Shown: one piece after another, positions 1 through 7,453 of the stretch | Layout of the letters: every line of letters starts with the position of its first letter | Numbering within the stretch: the first letter of the stretch is position 1 | From: Verrucomicrobia bacterium UBA7008 | Lineage (GTDB): Bacteria; Verrucomicrobiota; Kiritimatiellia; RFP12; UBA1067 | DNA: 22,068 nucleotides | Assembly: GCA_002449695.1 (NCBI GenBank) | Contig: DJXI01000083.1 | Coordinates: 123,208-145,275 of the forward strand | Direction of reading: 5' to 3' | Position numbers and translations under genes: made by a program | The notes under the pieces: model-generated | The model's input: the letters and a program-made list of their open reading frames with translations, nothing else | Told to the model about the DNA's origin: nothing | The model's database searches: none

Positions 1-320
1 TGCAGGTGCAGCGCATCGGCGCGATCAAGAACACGGCGGGCGAGGTCGTCGGCAACCGTACGCGCGTGAAGATCGTCAAGAACAAGGTCGCCGCGCCGTT
101 CACGGAGGCGGAGTTCGACATCCTCTACGCGTGCGGCATCTCCCGCGAAGGGGGCGTGCTCGACGCGGCGCTCGCGCGCGGGATCGTCGAGAAGCGCGGC
201 AGCTGGCTGGCGTTCGAGGGCGAGAACCTCGCGCAGGGCCAGACGGCGGCGATCGGCTTCCTGAAGGAGCATCCCGAGGTGACGGCGCGCATCGCCGAGC
301 GTGTCCGCGCGGCGGCGTAG
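1..320 (+). CDS. recA: RecA recombinase, C-terminal part (5' end outside the window)
   Basis: This is the last ~106 codons of RecA, the ATP-dependent strand-exchange protein that also triggers the SOS response. The frame is open from the first bases of the window, so the apparent GTG at 6 is an internal Val. Recognisable family segments are RIGAIKNTAGEVVGNRTRVK, KIVKNKVAAPF, the FDILYACGISREGGVLD stretch, and the C-terminal helical lobe with ENLAQGQ and FLKEHPEVTARI. This matches the region of E. coli RecA that runs from the end of the ATPase core through the C-terminal DNA-gating lobe. The tail after the lobe is very short and basic (RVRAAA) and lacks the acidic tail of E. coli RecA. The next gene starts 19 nt downstream of the stop. 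The family call is certain; nothing can be said about the N-terminal part. Confidence 0.95.
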   Translation, partial: QVQRIGAIKNTAGEVVGNRTRVKIVKNKVAAPFTEAEFDILYACGISREGGVLDAALARGIVEKRGSWLAFEGENLAQGQTAAIGFLKEHPEVTARIAERVRAAA

Positions 321-339
321 CGGCGGGGGAGAGGCGGCG

Positions 340-870
340 ATGGAGGCGATCGACAGGCTGGCCGTGCGGCTGGACCAGCTCGAAGACCGGCTGGACCGGC
401 GGCTCGCGCGTCAGGCGGCGCGGCTGGACGCGCTGCAGACGCGCGTCCGGTCCTTCGCGCAGGCGGCGCGGCCGCCGGTGCGCGGCGTGTTCTACGACGG
501 GCAGGTGTTCGACGCGGCGGCGTTCGTCCTGCGCCGCATCCGCGCCGCACGCCGGTCGCTGCTGCTCATCGACGGCTGGGTGGACCTGGCCACGCTCGAA
601 CTCCTGGCACGCAAGCGCGCGGGCGTGGCGGTCACCCTCGTGACGTCGACGTGCGGCAACGCGCTGACGGCGGCGGACATCCGGCGCTTCAACGAGCAGT
701 ACGGCGGTCTGACGGTGTGCGAAAGCCGGAGCTTCCACGACCGCTTCCTCGCGGTCGACGACCGCCGCCTCTACCTGATCGGCACGTCGCTGAAGGACCT
801 CGGGCGCAAGTGCTTCGCGTTCACCGCGCTCGACGCCGCCGAGATCCCTCGCCTGAAGGAGAGGATCTAA
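340..870 (+). CDS. PLD-like domain protein (C-terminal module of ORF6N-type proteins) with N-terminal coiled coil
   Basis: The protein has 176 aa. ATG at 340 was chosen because a purine-rich GGGGGAGAGG sits just upstream; an in-frame GTG at 301 would overlap recA. Residues 1-40 are a charged heptad-like helix (LDQLEDRLDRRLARQAARLD), probably a coiled coil. Residues 48-165 resemble the phospholipase-D-like C-terminal module found behind ORF6N/KilA-N DNA-binding domains in phage-related and Bacteroidetes proteins: GQVFDAAAFV, LLLIDGWVD, FHDRFLAVDD and YLIGTSLKDLGRK. The HxK signature is present only as H133-x-R135, and there is one copy, so an active enzyme would need a dimer. The usual ORF6N domain is absent. 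The function is unknown; a nucleic-acid-related or phage-defence role is only a guess. Transcription could continue from recA. Confidence 0.7.
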   Translation: MEAIDRLAVRLDQLEDRLDRRLARQAARLDALQTRVRSFAQAARPPVRGVFYDGQVFDAAAFVLRRIRAARRSLLLIDGWVDLATLELLARKRAGVAVTLVTSTCGNALTAADIRRFNEQYGGLTVCESRSFHDRFLAVDDRRLYLIGTSLKDLGRKCFAFTALDAAEIPRLKERI

Positions 871-903
871 ACCTCCAAACTTCCGCTATTCCTGCGCTAA
901 TTG

Positions 904-912
904 TGATATACT
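904..912 (+). promoter_or_regulatory. Extended -10 promoter for the sulfhydrylase gene
   Basis: TGATATACT forms an extended -10 (TGn plus TATACT at 907-912) in an AT-richer gap between the PLD-like gene and the ATG at 939. No good -35 is seen; TTCCGC at 881 is 20 nt away. The ribosome binding site AGGAAAGG at about 923-930 lies just upstream of the ATG. Confidence 0.65.
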
Positions 913-938
913 ATTGAAAACTCAGGAAAGGAAACGAG

Positions 939-2216
939 ATGAAGATTGACACTCTCTGCGTGCAGGGCGGATGGACGCCGAAATGCGGCGAACCGCGCCA
1001 GGTCCCGATCTACCAGACGACGACGTTCAAGTACGACACGACCCAGCACATGGCCGACCTCTTCGACCTCAAGGCGTCGGGCTACTTCTACACGCGGCTC
1101 GCGAACCCGACGAACGACGCGGTGGCGAAGAAGATCGCCGCGCTCGAAGGCGGCGTCGCGGGCATCCTCACCTCGTCGGGCCAGGCGGCGTCGACGTTCG
1201 CCGTGCTCAACCTCTGCAACGCGGGCGACCACGTCGTCTCGTCGGCGCAGATCTACGGCGGCACCTTCAACCTCTTCGCCGTGTCGCTGAAGAAGCTCGG
1301 CATCGAATTCACCTTCGTCGATCCCGACGCGGACGCGAAGACGATCGCGCAGGCGATCCGTCCCAACACGAAGTGCATCTTCGGCGAGACGGTCTCGAAC
1401 CCGTCGGGCTGCATCCTCGACATCGCGAAGTTCGCGAAGGTCGCGCACGCGGCGGGCGTCCCGCTCATCGTCGACAACACGTTCCCGACGCCGATCCTCT
1501 GCCGCCCGATCGAGCACGGCGCGGACATCGTCGTGCACGCGACGACGAAGTACATGGACGGCCACTCCGCGCAGGTCGGCGGCTGCATCGTCGACTCGGG
1601 CAACTTCGACTGGACGAAATACCCCGAGCGCTTCGCGGGGCTCGTCGCGCCCGACCCGTCGTACCACGGCCTGAGCTACACGCAGACGTTCGGCAAGATG
1701 GCGTACATCGTCAAGGCGACGGCGCACCTGATGCGCGACTTCGGCTCGATCCCCTCGCCGTTCAACGCGTTCCTCGTGAACCTCGGCCTCGAGTCGCTGC
1801 ACGTGCGCATCCGCCGCCACGCCGAGTCCGCGCTCAAGATCGCGAAGTGGCTCAAGACGCAGAAGAAGGTCGCGTGGGTGAACTTCGCGGGGCTGCCCGA
1901 TTCGCCCTACCATAAGCTCCTCCGGAAGCAGTTCGACGGCAACTCGCCGTGCGGCGTGATGACGTTCGGCATCAAGGGCGGGCGCGCGGCGTCGATCCGG
2001 TTCATGGATTCGCTCAAGCTCGTCGGCATCGTCACGCACGTGGCGGACGCCTGGACGTGCGTCCTGCACCCGGCGTCGCACACGCACCGGCAGCTGACGG
2101 ACGCGCAGCTCAAGGCGGCGGGCATTCCGCCGGACCTCATCCGCCTCTCCGTCGGTCTGGAGGATCCGGACGACATCATCGCCGACCTGAAGCAGGCGCT
2201 GGCCAAGATCAAGTAA
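939..2216 (+). CDS. metY: O-acetylhomoserine sulfhydrylase-type PLP enzyme (Cys/Met metabolism family)
   Basis: This 425-aa protein belongs to the Cys/Met metabolism PLP-dependent family (fold type I). The most likely reaction is O-acetylhomoserine plus sulfide giving homocysteine, in the cytoplasm. Visible signatures are the N-terminal PIYQTTTFKYD, the substrate/PLP segment YTRLANPTND at 51-60, TSSGQAA at 79-84, Tyr106 in SSAQIYGGT (stacks on PLP), Asp179 in IVDNTF (binds the pyridine N), and the Schiff-base lysine K204 in HATTKYMDGHS. The length fits MetY (about 420-440 aa) better than shorter MetB or MetC. Within the family the exact substrate (O-acetyl versus O-succinyl homoserine, lyase versus synthase) cannot be fixed from sequence reading alone. 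It has its own promoter and ribosome binding site. No SAM riboswitch fits in the 68-nt leader gap. The next gene begins 27 nt later and may be co-transcribed. Confidence 0.88.
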   Translation: MKIDTLCVQGGWTPKCGEPRQVPIYQTTTFKYDTTQHMADLFDLKASGYFYTRLANPTNDAVAKKIAALEGGVAGILTSSGQAASTFAVLNLCNAGDHVVSSAQIYGGTFNLFAVSLKKLGIEFTFVDPDADAKTIAQAIRPNTKCIFGETVSNPSGCILDIAKFAKVAHAAGVPLIVDNTFPTPILCRPIEHGADIVVHATTKYMDGHSAQVGGCIVDSGNFDWTKYPERFAGLVAPDPSYHGLSYTQTFGKMAYIVKATAHLMRDFGSIPSPFNAFLVNLGLESLHVRIRRHAESALKIAKWLKTQKKVAWVNFAGLPDSPYHKLLRKQFDGNSPCGVMTFGIKGGRAASIRFMDSLKLVGIVTHVADAWTCVLHPASHTHRQLTDAQLKAAGIPPDLIRLSVGLEDPDDIIADLKQALAKIK

Positions 2217-2243
2217 CGGACGGAATCAAACGGGAGCATCAAC

Positions 2244-5200
2244 ATGAAGAAGGGTCTACTGACGGACTGGTTCATCGCGCTCGCGCTGGGCGCGGCGGCG
2301 GCGGTGCTGTACTTCTGCTCGCTGGCGGGCTACGCCTATCCCGGCGAGAGCGCGCATCTGGCGGTCATCTGGCAGGGGCTCGACACCGAGCCCTTCAACC
2401 GCTACCCGCTGATGGCGCCGTTCGCGCGGCTCTTCGGCGCGGGCAACGGCCTCGCGCCCGTCTGCGGCGCGCTGGCGACGATGCTCGTCTACGGCTTCGT
2501 CGTCAGCCTGATGCGCCACCGCATCAAGGGCGACGAGACGGAGGGCTTCGCCACGCGCGCGAGCCGGTTCGGCGGCCTCGTGGCGGCGCTCGTCTTCCTG
2601 CTGAACCCGGCGGTCCGCGCGGCCGCCTCGCATCTGGAGCCGCGCCTCTTCGACGTGACGTGGGCGCTGGCCTCGCTCGTCCTGCTCGTGCCCTACGCCC
2701 GCCTGCCGAAGGCGGTCGCCTGGCTCTGCCCGGCGGCGAGCGCCGTGATGGCGGGCCTGGGGCTCGCGGACACGCCGTTCTTCCTGCTGATCCTGCCGCT
2801 CCATCTCGCGGTCGTCCAGGCCGTCTCGCGGCGGCGCGGCGCGCGCGGCTATCCGCTCGCGGCGCTCTTCGTGGTCATCTTCATCGCGTCGTTCTTCATC
2901 TTCGCGGGCAACGCGGCGGGCGACTTCGGCGCGCTCATGAAGTCGCTCAAGGACGCGGCGAAGCTCTACACGGCGCCGAAGGACTGGCTCTTCGTGCTCC
3001 TCTTCGCGACGCTGCCGTTCGCGGTGCTGCTCTTCTCCAGCCGCCGCGCGTTCACGGAGCAGAGCGGCTGGACGCAGTGGCTCTTCCACCTGGCGATGAC
3101 GTTTGTCGCCGTGCTGGCGATCGCCACGCCCCTCGCGCCCGCCTCGCTGATGCGCCCGAGCGGCGTCCTGCCCGTCGCCGCGGTTCTCTTCGTCGCGGTC
3201 ACCGCCGGCTACCTGACCGTCTACTGGCACCTGCAGTTCTCCGCCGCCGTGCGCATCAACGAGTCGACGGCGGAGGACAAGGGCGCGCCCCGGCGCATCG
3301 GCCGCCTGCTGGCCAGCGTCGCCGGCGCGGTCCTCGCGGTCGCGATCGTCTTCACGGTGCTCCTCGACCTCTTCTCCTTCGAAAAGAACGCGGGCGCGTT
3401 CGCGGACAAGGCGGCGGAGAAGGTCCTCGCCGACCTCGGCACGCGCACGTGGCTCGTCACCGACGGCACGCTCGACGACCACCTGCGCCTCGCCGCCGCG
3501 CGCCTCGGCCGCGAACTGAACCTCATCTGCCTGGACCGCGACCTCGACAGCGACTACCTCGCCGACCTCGGCGCGCTCGTCCGCGAGAAGCAGGTCGGCG
3601 GCGCGCGCAACGCGGAGCTGGCGCTGTCGCTCTCGCTCGGCGTGCTGCCGTTCGTGCAGGACTGGTTCGCCGCCGATCCCGCCGTCGCGCAGACGGTGGC
3701 CATCTTCGGCGCGAGCGACCTCTGGTATGCGGCGAAGGTGACGCCCGTGCCCGAATTCTTCTTCTTCGGCGGCGACCCGGCGCGCGAACCCGACTGGGCC
3801 GCGTCGTGGGCGGAATTCAAGGACATCCTCGCCGCGCCGCAGGGCTGGGGCAGCTACCGCCTGTGGCAGAGCGAAGATCCCGTCGAGAAGATGCGCCTGA
3901 ACCTGCGCCGCCACCTCGGCCTCGTCGCCAACAACCGCGGCGTGTGGCTCCAGGACGCGGGCCGCGAGGAGGAGGCGTTCGACATGTACGAGCGCGTCCT
4001 CAGGGAGATCGACGCGGACAACGTCTGCGCGCTCTTCAACGAGTTCGAGCAGGCGCGCGCCGGCCTCGCGCGCGCGGCCGCCCGCAAGAACGAGCTGGAG
4101 AAGGCGCTCAAGGCGATCGTCGACGACACGAACCGCCGCTACCGCCTGTGGGCGCTCGGCAACTACTACGGCTACATCCGCAGCCCCGAGATCTTCATCC
4201 GCCTCGGCTTCACGTGGGCGCGCTCGGGCCGCCCGGGCGAGGCGCTCAGCCAGATCCGCCGCGCGATCGACTTCATTCCGACCGACAACCGCCGCACCGT
4301 GCTGAACATGATGGCGGCGCTCTACGCGAGCGAGCACGACGCGCGCAAGTCGCGCGAGGTCTACGAATCGGTGCTGGCGGACGACGCGACGAACCACGAC
4401 GCGCTCATCGGCCTCATGCGGCTCGAACTGCTCGACGGCAACAGCGAGAAGGCGATGGAGTACCTGCGACAGGCGACCGCGGCGGCGGGCGACGATCCGC
4501 GTGCGAACATCGAAAACGCGCTCCTGCACCTGATGCGCAACGAGCTCGCCGAGGCGAAGACGCTGCTCCGGAAGGTGACGGAGGCCGATCACGGGAACCT
4601 CCAGGCGTGGTCGCTGACGGCCGCCGTCACGATGCAGCAGATCGATGCGTCGAAGGACGAGAAGGAGAAGGCCGCGCTCGCGAAGGAGCTGGAGGATCAG
4701 ATCCTGCCGACGATGGAGAAGCAGGCGCGCACGCCGAACGACTACTACGTGCAGACGACGCGGGCGTTCCTCCTCATGCGCAAGGGCGCCGAGCACCGCC
4801 GCGAGGCGCGCAACGCGTTCGTCGCCGCCGCGCAGGCCCGCCCCGACATCGCCGCGACGGGCGACCTCATCCTCGGGCTCGACATCTCGCTCAACGACAC
4901 CGAGCACGCCGAGCGCCAGGCGCGCGACATCCTCCGCCGCAACCGCAGGGCGCCGCTCGCGAACTACGTGATGGGCTCGCTCGCGCTCCAGAAGGGCGAG
5001 TACGCTGAAGCCGAGGCGTTCCTCCGCCGCGCGGCGGATGCGCCGCGGCCCGTGGCGCTCGCGCTGAACGACCTCGCCGAAGTGCTCCGGCGCAACAGGA
5101 ACTACGTCGAGGCGGAGCGCTACGCGCGCCAGGCCGTCGCGGCCGAGCCGCGTCTCTACGTGGCGTGGGAGACGCTCGGCGCCGTCCTCCTCGACGCGAA

Positions 5201-5432
5201 GGGCAATCTGGACGAGGCCGAGTCCGCCGTCAAGAAGGCGTGCGAGCTGTCGAAGGACGAGAACGGGCGCGAAGCCGACGTGCGCATGCTCGTCACGCTC
5301 GCCCGCGTCCAGCTCGCGCGCGGCGACGCGGTGCACGGCAAGACGACGCTCCGGATGGTGAACAAGCGCATCGACGAGCTGTCGGCGTTCGAGCGGTCCG
5401 AATTCGAGGAACTGCGCAAGAGCGCCCGGTAA
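2244..5432 (+). CDS. Large membrane protein: GT-C/DUF2723-like N-terminus fused to TPR repeats
   Basis: This 1062-aa protein has two halves. Residues 1-380 hold about 10 hydrophobic segments (for example 9-28, 68-90, 108-125, 137-152, 174-192, 205-224, 246-265, 280-300, 306-328, 355-378). The first loop carries AYPGESAHLAV, which resembles the acidic first-loop motif of DUF2723/GT117 GT-C-fold glycosyltransferases. GT-C enzymes use polyprenyl-phosphate sugars on the outer face of the membrane. Residues 380-545 form a soluble linker domain. Residues 550-1040 consist of helical TPR-like repeats (NNRGVWLQDAGREEEAFDMY, LNDLAEVLRRNRNYVEAERY, AVAAEPRLYVAWETLGAVLL). The ATG follows GGGAG at 2232-2236. 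It heads a compact run with the next three genes, one of which makes a polyprenyl-linked pentose, a fitting donor. The enzymatic assignment is inferred; the architecture is clear. Confidence 0.72.
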   Translation: MKKGLLTDWFIALALGAAAAVLYFCSLAGYAYPGESAHLAVIWQGLDTEPFNRYPLMAPFARLFGAGNGLAPVCGALATMLVYGFVVSLMRHRIKGDETEGFATRASRFGGLVAALVFLLNPAVRAAASHLEPRLFDVTWALASLVLLVPYARLPKAVAWLCPAASAVMAGLGLADTPFFLLILPLHLAVVQAVSRRRGARGYPLAALFVVIFIASFFIFAGNAAGDFGALMKSLKDAAKLYTAPKDWLFVLLFATLPFAVLLFSSRRAFTEQSGWTQWLFHLAMTFVAVLAIATPLAPASLMRPSGVLPVAAVLFVAVTAGYLTVYWHLQFSAAVRINESTAEDKGAPRRIGRLLASVAGAVLAVAIVFTVLLDLFSFEKNAGAFADKAAEKVLADLGTRTWLVTDGTLDDHLRLAAARLGRELNLICLDRDLDSDYLADLGALVREKQVGGARNAELALSLSLGVLPFVQDWFAADPAVAQTVAIFGASDLWYAAKVTPVPEFFFFGGDPAREPDWAASWAEFKDILAAPQGWGSYRLWQSEDPVEKMRLNLRRHLGLVANNRGVWLQDAGREEEAFDMYERVLREIDADNVCALFNEFEQARAGLARAAARKNELEKALKAIVDDTNRRYRLWALGNYYGYIRSPEIFIRLGFTWARSGRPGEALSQIRRAIDFIPTDNRRTVLNMMAALYASEHDARKSREVYESVLADDATNHDALIGLMRLELLDGNSEKAMEYLRQATAAAGDDPRANIENALLHLMRNELAEAKTLLRKVTEADHGNLQAWSLTAAVTMQQIDASKDEKEKAALAKELEDQILPTMEKQARTPNDYYVQTTRAFLLMRKGAEHRREARNAFVAAAQARPDIAATGDLILGLDISLNDTEHAERQARDILRRNRRAPLANYVMGSLALQKGEYAEAEAFLRRAADAPRPVALALNDLAEVLRRNRNYVEAERYARQAVAAEPRLYVAWETLGAVLLDAKGNLDEAESAVKKACELSKDENGREADVRMLVTLARVQLARGDAVHGKTTLRMVNKRIDELSAFERSEFEELRKSAR

Positions 5433-5438
5433 GCGTCC

Positions 5439-6551
5439 ATGCTGGGCAGTCTCGTCCTCGCCGCCGCGTTCCAGGTGCTGCCGTTCTACGAGCAGCGCCC
5501 CGCCGACGACTACTACGCGGTGCGCCCGCTGTGGTCGACCGAGCGCGGCGACACGGATGTGCTCTGGCCGGTCTTCACCCGGCACGACGACTGGTGGAGC
5601 TTCTGCCGCCTCGTCAATGGACAGACGCACCACGACGGCGCGGACGGCTATCAGTTCACGGTCGTGCCGCTCTGGTTCAACGGCCGCGACAGGGAGAAAG
5701 GCGGCTATGCGGGGCTCTTCCCGCTCGCCGGGTACCACCCGCACGTCGGCATGATGTACGACGTCAAGTTCGCGCTCTGGCCGCTCTGGCATCAGTACCG
5801 GATGCCGCGCGGGCGCGACTGGATGAAGACGAACGCCGTCCTCTTCCCGTTCATCAGCTGGCGTGACGACGGCGCGTGGAGCGTCTGGCCGCTCTACGGC
5901 GTCAACTACCAGCGCGAATCCGACCACCGCTATGTCCTTTGGCCGCTCGTCACCTGGGCGAGCTACCGCGACGACCGCGACACGGCGGGCGCGGGGTGTT
6001 CGTGGATGGTCTGGCCGCTCTACGGGCGCATCCGCCGCGCGCGAGAGACGCAGGATCTCTACCTGCCGCCGTTCTTCTCCTTCGCCGAGACGTTCGCCAA
6101 GGGTGAGGAGCGCCGGCACCTGTCGACGCGCGTGCGCTGCCCGTGGCCGTTCGTCGACTACGAGTCGACGCCGGCGCGCTGGCGTCTTTCCGTCTGGCCG
6201 TTCTGGGAGCGCAGTATCGACATCGACTACACGCACGGCAAGGAATCGTCGCGCGTGACGCGCTTCGGCTGGAAGCTCGTCGAGCTCTACGACGACGAGA
6301 CGCGCGTCTTCCCGTTCTGGGCGTCGGGGCGCGACCACTTCCGCCTCTGGCCGTTCTGGGAGTCCGAATCGGCGCAGGGCGGCGCGGTCGCGCGCGGCCG
6401 CTTCCTCGCGCTCATGCCGATCCGCTGGGTGCCGTCGATCGACCGCAACTGGGCGAAGTTCTGGACGTTCTACGAGAACGAATCCACGCCGCTTTACACG
6501 GACCATTCGCTCCTCTGGGGCCTCATCCGCTGGAGGACGCTCAAGCCGTGA
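5439..6551 (+). CDS. W-P-(L/F) tandem-repeat protein of unknown function
   Basis: No known family could be named for this 370-aa protein. It is dominated by a short motif, roughly hydrophobic-W/F-P-(L/F/V)-aromatic, at residues 13, 28, 42, 75, 93, 113, 135, 149, 167, 191, 209, 235, 252, 290, 303 and 325: for example LWPVFT, LWPLWH, VWPLYG (twice), LWPLVT, VWPFWE and LWPFWE. The segments between are 8-35 residues, polar, and rich in Arg, Asp and Tyr. This pattern suggests repeated beta-strands or hairpins, as in a solenoid or barrel. The N-terminus (LGSLVLAAAFQV) is hydrophobic but lacks the positive charge of a standard signal peptide, so export is uncertain. It begins 6 nt after the preceding stop, in the same frame and without a visible ribosome binding site. 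Its stop overlaps the next start (GTGA). Position implies co-function with the GT-C-like and UbiA-like proteins. Confidence 0.75.
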   Translation: MLGSLVLAAAFQVLPFYEQRPADDYYAVRPLWSTERGDTDVLWPVFTRHDDWWSFCRLVNGQTHHDGADGYQFTVVPLWFNGRDREKGGYAGLFPLAGYHPHVGMMYDVKFALWPLWHQYRMPRGRDWMKTNAVLFPFISWRDDGAWSVWPLYGVNYQRESDHRYVLWPLVTWASYRDDRDTAGAGCSWMVWPLYGRIRRARETQDLYLPPFFSFAETFAKGEERRHLSTRVRCPWPFVDYESTPARWRLSVWPFWERSIDIDYTHGKESSRVTRFGWKLVELYDDETRVFPFWASGRDHFRLWPFWESESAQGGAVARGRFLALMPIRWVPSIDRNWAKFWTFYENESTPLYTDHSLLWGLIRWRTLKP

Positions 6552-7453
6552 GGCGCGCGCTCAAGCTCTGGGCGCGGGCAATCCGTGCCAACCAGTGGAC
6601 GAAGAACGGCGTCGTGATGATGGCGTGGTTCTTCTCGGTCGCGGACGCGAGCCAGAAGACGCTCGCGCGCGGCTGGACCTCGTTCCTGATGGCGTTCGCG
6701 ATGGCGGGCGCGTTTTCGTTCATCTCCTCGGCGTTCTATCTCCTGAACGACGTCGCCGACTACGAGTCCGACCGTCGCCATCCGGTCAAGCGCCACCGTC
6801 CGATCGCGGCGGGGCTCATCGACCGCATCGTCGCCGTCCGCGTCGCGCTCGTCCTCTTCGCGATCGGCTTCGCCTACCCGGCGCTCGTGATCATGTTCCT
6901 CCCGTCGCGCACCATCGCCTTCGGCACCGTCCTCGCCTACACGGTGATGCAGTGCCTCTACACGGGCTTCCTCAAGCGCGTGCCGTACGTGGACGTGGCG
7001 ACGCTCGCGACGGGATTCGTCCTGCGCGCCGTCGCGGGCGCGGCCATCATCGACGCGTACATCTCGCCGTGGCTGCTCGTCTGCACGTTCACGCTGTCGA
7101 TGTTCCTCGCGTTCTGCAAACGCCGCCACGAGCGCGACCTCGCCATCGAGTCGCGCGCGGTGCTCCGGAGCTACCAGCCGCACCTCCTTTCGGGCCTCAT
7201 CGTGTTCGCCGCCGTCGCGTCGGTGGCGGAATACCTCGTCTACACGCTCACCTCCAAGATGGGCGCGCGCTTCCCGTACCTGTGGACCACGACGCTCTTC
7301 GTCGCGCTCGGCATCGCGCGCTATCTCGCGCTCGCCTACCGCAAGGGCGACGTCGGCCGTCCTGAAAAGGTGCTCCTGACCGACAAGGTCCTGTGGCTGA
7401 TCCTCCTCGGCTACGCCGCGAGCGCCATCACCGTCGTGCTGCTCGGACGATGA
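6548..7453 (+). CDS. UbiA-family prenyltransferase, decaprenyl-phosphate phosphoribosyltransferase-like
   Basis: This 301-aa integral membrane protein starts at GTG 6548, overlapping the upstream stop by 4 nt. The UbiA motif NDVADYESD (residues 67-75; Asp68, Asp71, Asp75) binds Mg2+ and the diphosphate of the donor. It is followed by HPVKRHRPIAAG. The segment VPYVDVATLATGFVLRAVAGA-like (147-165), then ISPWLLVCTF and FLAFCKRRHE, is typical of the subgroup that transfers phosphoribose from PRPP to polyprenyl phosphate (the actinobacterial Rv3806c type). About eight or nine hydrophobic helices are visible. The product would be polyprenyl-phosphoryl ribose-5-phosphate, a precursor of lipid-linked pentose donors. 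In a non-actinobacterium next to a GT-C-like gene this points to envelope or protein glycosylation. No epimerase or phosphatase partner is in the window. Substrate specificity is inferred from motif resemblance. Confidence 0.83.
   Translation: MRRALKLWARAIRANQWTKNGVVMMAWFFSVADASQKTLARGWTSFLMAFAMAGAFSFISSAFYLLNDVADYESDRRHPVKRHRPIAAGLIDRIVAVRVALVLFAIGFAYPALVIMFLPSRTIAFGTVLAYTVMQCLYTGFLKRVPYVDVATLATGFVLRAVAGAAIIDAYISPWLLVCTFTLSMFLAFCKRRHERDLAIESRAVLRSYQPHLLSGLIVFAAVASVAEYLVYTLTSKMGARFPYLWTTTLFVALGIARYLALAYRKGDVGRPEKVLLTDKVLWLILLGYAASAITVVLLGR

Noticed and set aside
871..938. Possible SAM or cobalamin riboswitch before the sulfhydrylase gene
   Set aside because: Only 68 nt separate the genes, and the promoter leaves a leader of about 20 nt, too short for such a riboswitch.
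2256..6506. 1416-codon open frame on the minus strand opposite the GT-C/TPR and WP-repeat genes
   Set aside because: It is Arg/Glu/Val-rich with no domains, as expected for the antisense of a high-GC coding region. The plus-strand frames have clear motifs and junctions.
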